This document shows positions 3,713 to 5,488 of a DNA stretch of 5,488 nucleotides, piece after piece. The notes under the pieces were generated by a model. It ran no database searches. It was not told where the DNA came from and saw only the letters and a list, made by a program, of their open reading frames with translations. Every line of letters starts with the position of its first letter. Position 1 is the first letter of the stretch. Source of the DNA: Methanobrevibacter sp. (GTDB lineage Archaea > Methanobacteriota > Methanobacteria > Methanobacteriales > Methanobacteriaceae); contig WRCI01000112.1 of assembly GCA_009784145.1 (NCBI GenBank), positions 1 through 5,488 on the forward strand, written 5' to 3'. The position numbers and the translations under genes were made by a program.

Positions 3713-5425
3713 AAAATAAAAACTCAAAAATGGACTGAATTCATCTGGAGTGAATCTTTTTACGGTTGATACATTGTTAGATGTTTTAATTTCAATTATA
3801 TGGTCTCCATAATAAACAGTATAATTATTTTGGGTTTTATTTTTATCAAAAACAAATGAATATGCAAGATATCCATCAATGTAAATAGTGTATGTAGTAT
3901 TATTTAAAAATATTCCTTTCAATGATTCGACTGACTTATTATCAATAATAACATCAACCATAACACCATTTTCTGCTCTTGAATTTATAATAGAATTTAC
4001 AACTCCATTAACATAATTTTCAGAATCAATTGTATCATTATTAACAGAATCATTCTCAGTTAAATTAGTTCCATAAGTTAAATTACTAGTATTAAGGATA
4101 TGTTCAACTTGAATTCCTTCAAATACTCCTTTTATATTTCCATCAGATATAACTTCTCCTATTTCAATGTCTAAAGCTGTTCTAACAGCAAGAGGGGCCC
4201 TTAAAATATTATCTTCACCAGGTCTACTTGTCCCAACAGTATAATACTCATTGTCAATTAATAGTTTATTTCCAGTTTTAAGTTCTAATGTGTTTAATGC
4301 ATCTTTAGGCATTCTAATAATGGTTGATTGGTTTTCTAATGCACTGTCAATAGTATATGGTCCTCTTACATAAATAGGTTGATCAGAACCAGGGAATATT
4401 ACAAGAGTTCTTGATGTGGGTTCTATAGAAATTTTACCATCTGAAAAATTAGCTGCACTTAAAAATGTTGAAATCATTAAAATCAATACAATAGCAGAAA
4501 TTACTACTGGAAAATGCATTTTTGTAAAGGATCGAAAGAAATTTCCCGTATGTCTCTTTTTAAACATTGATATTGTTTTAATCAATAAACGAATAATGTA
4601 ATAAATAGTTAAAATTATTCCCATTATAGAAATAATAACTCCAAGTTCAAGAGGAATTGATTGAACAAAGAAAATAGTAAATAATCCCAATATAATAAGT
4701 GAAAGACCAAGAGTTGCCATTCTAATAAAATTACCCATGGTATCCATCATTGTGACACGACCATATTCAATAGCCCTATCTACAATAGTTCTAGTGACCT
4801 CATTAGCCATTTCATGTAAATTTTCAAGTGGAGATACATCATGTTTAATCTCACCAATATCCACTTCTTTAATATTTATACCACGAGCATCAGCATCTAA
4901 GACTATACCAACATCAACACCATAATCTTTTTCAAATTTTATTTTTTCTAAAACAGACCGTTTTCCTGCAAATTGGCCACTTAATGGTTGTTTGAAATTG
5001 ATTTCAGGAAAGAAAAATTTAAGAAGAGGTTTTGCAGTAAGCTCTGTAACACGTCCACTTTGACGCATGAATTTAGTTTTGGTAATATCGGTTTTTTCCT
5101 CTAAAATAGGGCGAACAATCATGTCAAGCTTATCTGAACTTAAATTTTCAATATCTCCATCAATAAATACAACAATATCTCCTTTAGAGTGTTTAAAACC
5201 AGTTTTTATAGCTGAACCTTTTCCTTGATTACTTGCATGGGAAATAATGTCTGCACCAGCAAATCCTGCTTCTTCAACTGTTTTATCATAAGACCCATCA
5301 TCTACTACTATAATTTCAGTTACATAAGGTAATTCATTAGCTACTTTTACTACATTAGCTACTGTTTTTTCCTCATTATAAGCTGGAATAACTACAGAAA
5401 CAGAAGATTTTTTATTATTTACCAA
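3701..5425 (-). CDS. Membrane-anchored GpgS-like GT2 glycosyltransferase with glycosylated-looking outer domain
   Basis: 574 residues in three parts. Residues 8-235 are a GT-A glycosyltransferase: IPAYNEE (13-19), VVDDGS (40-45), NQGKGSAIKTGF (66-77) and the metal-binding FIDGD (87-91). GRVTELTAKPLL (124-135) and QPLSGQFAGKRS (146-157) follow. The last two resemble glucosyl-3-phosphoglycerate synthases (GpgS), so the donor is probably a nucleotide sugar; the acceptor is unproven. Three membrane helices follow near 236-256, 260-281 and 305-324, with a basic loop (KKRH, 289-292) that should be cytoplasmic. Residues 325-574 should then lie outside the cell. They include a duplicated segment (370-385 and 408-423) like a double-psi barrel and a final beta-rich part that ends with a PEGA-like YGDHIIEI. 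Thirteen Asn-X-Ser/Thr sequons occur outside against one in the enzyme domain. Known GpgS enzymes are soluble and lack this tail, so a role in cell-surface or lipid-linked glycan synthesis is also plausible. Confidence 0.85.
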   Translation of the reverse strand: MVNNKKSSVSVVIPAYNEEKTVANVVKVANELPYVTEIIVVDDGSYDKTVEEAGFAGADIISHASNQGKGSAIKTGFKHSKGDIVVFIDGDIENLSSDKLDMIVRPILEEKTDITKTKFMRQSGRVTELTAKPLLKFFFPEINFKQPLSGQFAGKRSVLEKIKFEKDYGVDVGIVLDADARGINIKEVDIGEIKHDVSPLENLHEMANEVTRTIVDRAIEYGRVTMMDTMGNFIRMATLGLSLIILGLFTIFFVQSIPLELGVIISIMGIILTIYYIIRLLIKTISMFKKRHTGNFFRSFTKMHFPVVISAIVLILMISTFLSAANFSDGKISIEPTSRTLVIFPGSDQPIYVRGPYTIDSALENQSTIIRMPKDALNTLELKTGNKLLIDNEYYTVGTSRPGEDNILRAPLAVRTALDIEIGEVISDGNIKGVFEGIQVEHILNTSNLTYGTNLTENDSVNNDTIDSENYVNGVVNSIINSRAENGVMVDVIIDNKSVESLKGIFLNNTTYTIYIDGYLAYSFVFDKNKTQNNYTVYYGDHIIEIKTSNNVSTVKRFTPDEFSPFLSFYFLNT

Positions 5426-5430
5426 TTTTA

Positions 5431-5437
5431 AACCTCT
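5431..5437 (-). promoter_or_regulatory. Ribosome binding site AGAGGTT deciding the TTG start
   Basis: On the minus strand AGAGGTT precedes TTG 5425, with seven bases between the last G of AGAGG and the start codon. This supports the TTG start, which also places the IPAYNEE motif at the usual distance from the N-terminus. The next in-frame ATG comes long after the catalytic motifs begin. Confidence 0.7.
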
Positions 5438-5488
5438 ATTTAATATTAATTCTTTTAAATGCTATTAATAAGTATTAAGTGTTTTAAA

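Noticed and set aside
4416..4601. 61-codon open frame on the + strand
   Set aside because: Antisense to the membrane part of the glycosyltransferase; no recognisable product.
4737..4925. 62-codon open frame on the + strand
   Set aside because: Antisense to the end of the glycosyltransferase catalytic domain; low-complexity Ser/Ile/Thr product.

Overview
The window looks like chromosome of an AT-rich methanogenic archaeon of the order Methanobacteriales, most plausibly Methanobrevibacter or a close relative. The reasons are a methanogenesis marker protein 11 gene (a family confined to methanogens and relatives), an archaeal-type short lumazine synthase, archaeal TATA-like boxes, GGTGA/GAGG ribosome binding sites with TTG starts, extremely AT-rich spacers and Asn/Lys/Ile-rich proteins. 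The genus is inference; there is no rRNA here to settle it.

Left part (1-881, + strand): nine perfect copies of a 13-bp AT-only repeat run off the left edge. An AT-rich leader follows, with a small inverted repeat and a perfect AGGAGG site that serves a 33-residue single-span membrane peptide starting with TTG (294-395). The lumazine synthase gene ribH follows 69 bp later. Positions 882-1293 are a gene-free AT-rich spacer carrying several short degenerate repeats, and then comes methanogenesis marker 11 (1294-2232).

Middle part (2285-3712): a two-gene minus-strand operon encodes a GHKL ATPase with a STAS-like N-terminal region and, six bases downstream, a small DUF4325 STAS-like protein. This resembles a bacterial anti-sigma partner-switching module, in an organism that has no sigma factors. 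Diverging from it is a small protein gene of unknown function. Its annotated TTG start has no ribosome binding site, but it can be joined to an upstream ATG through an in-phase A-AAA-AAC slippery heptamer or a one-base indel. A 10-bp palindromic TATA element lies between the divergent genes and could serve both.

Right part (3701-5425, - strand): a 574-residue protein joins a GpgS/GT2-type glycosyltransferase to three membrane segments and a sequon-rich, probably extracytoplasmic C-terminus. That C-terminus contains an internal duplication with a 38-residue offset resembling a double-psi beta-barrel.

The most unusual items are the ATPase/STAS module with its divergent small gene, the glycosyltransferase fusion and the membrane micropeptide before ribH. 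I see no tRNA, rRNA, CRISPR array or insertion sequence.
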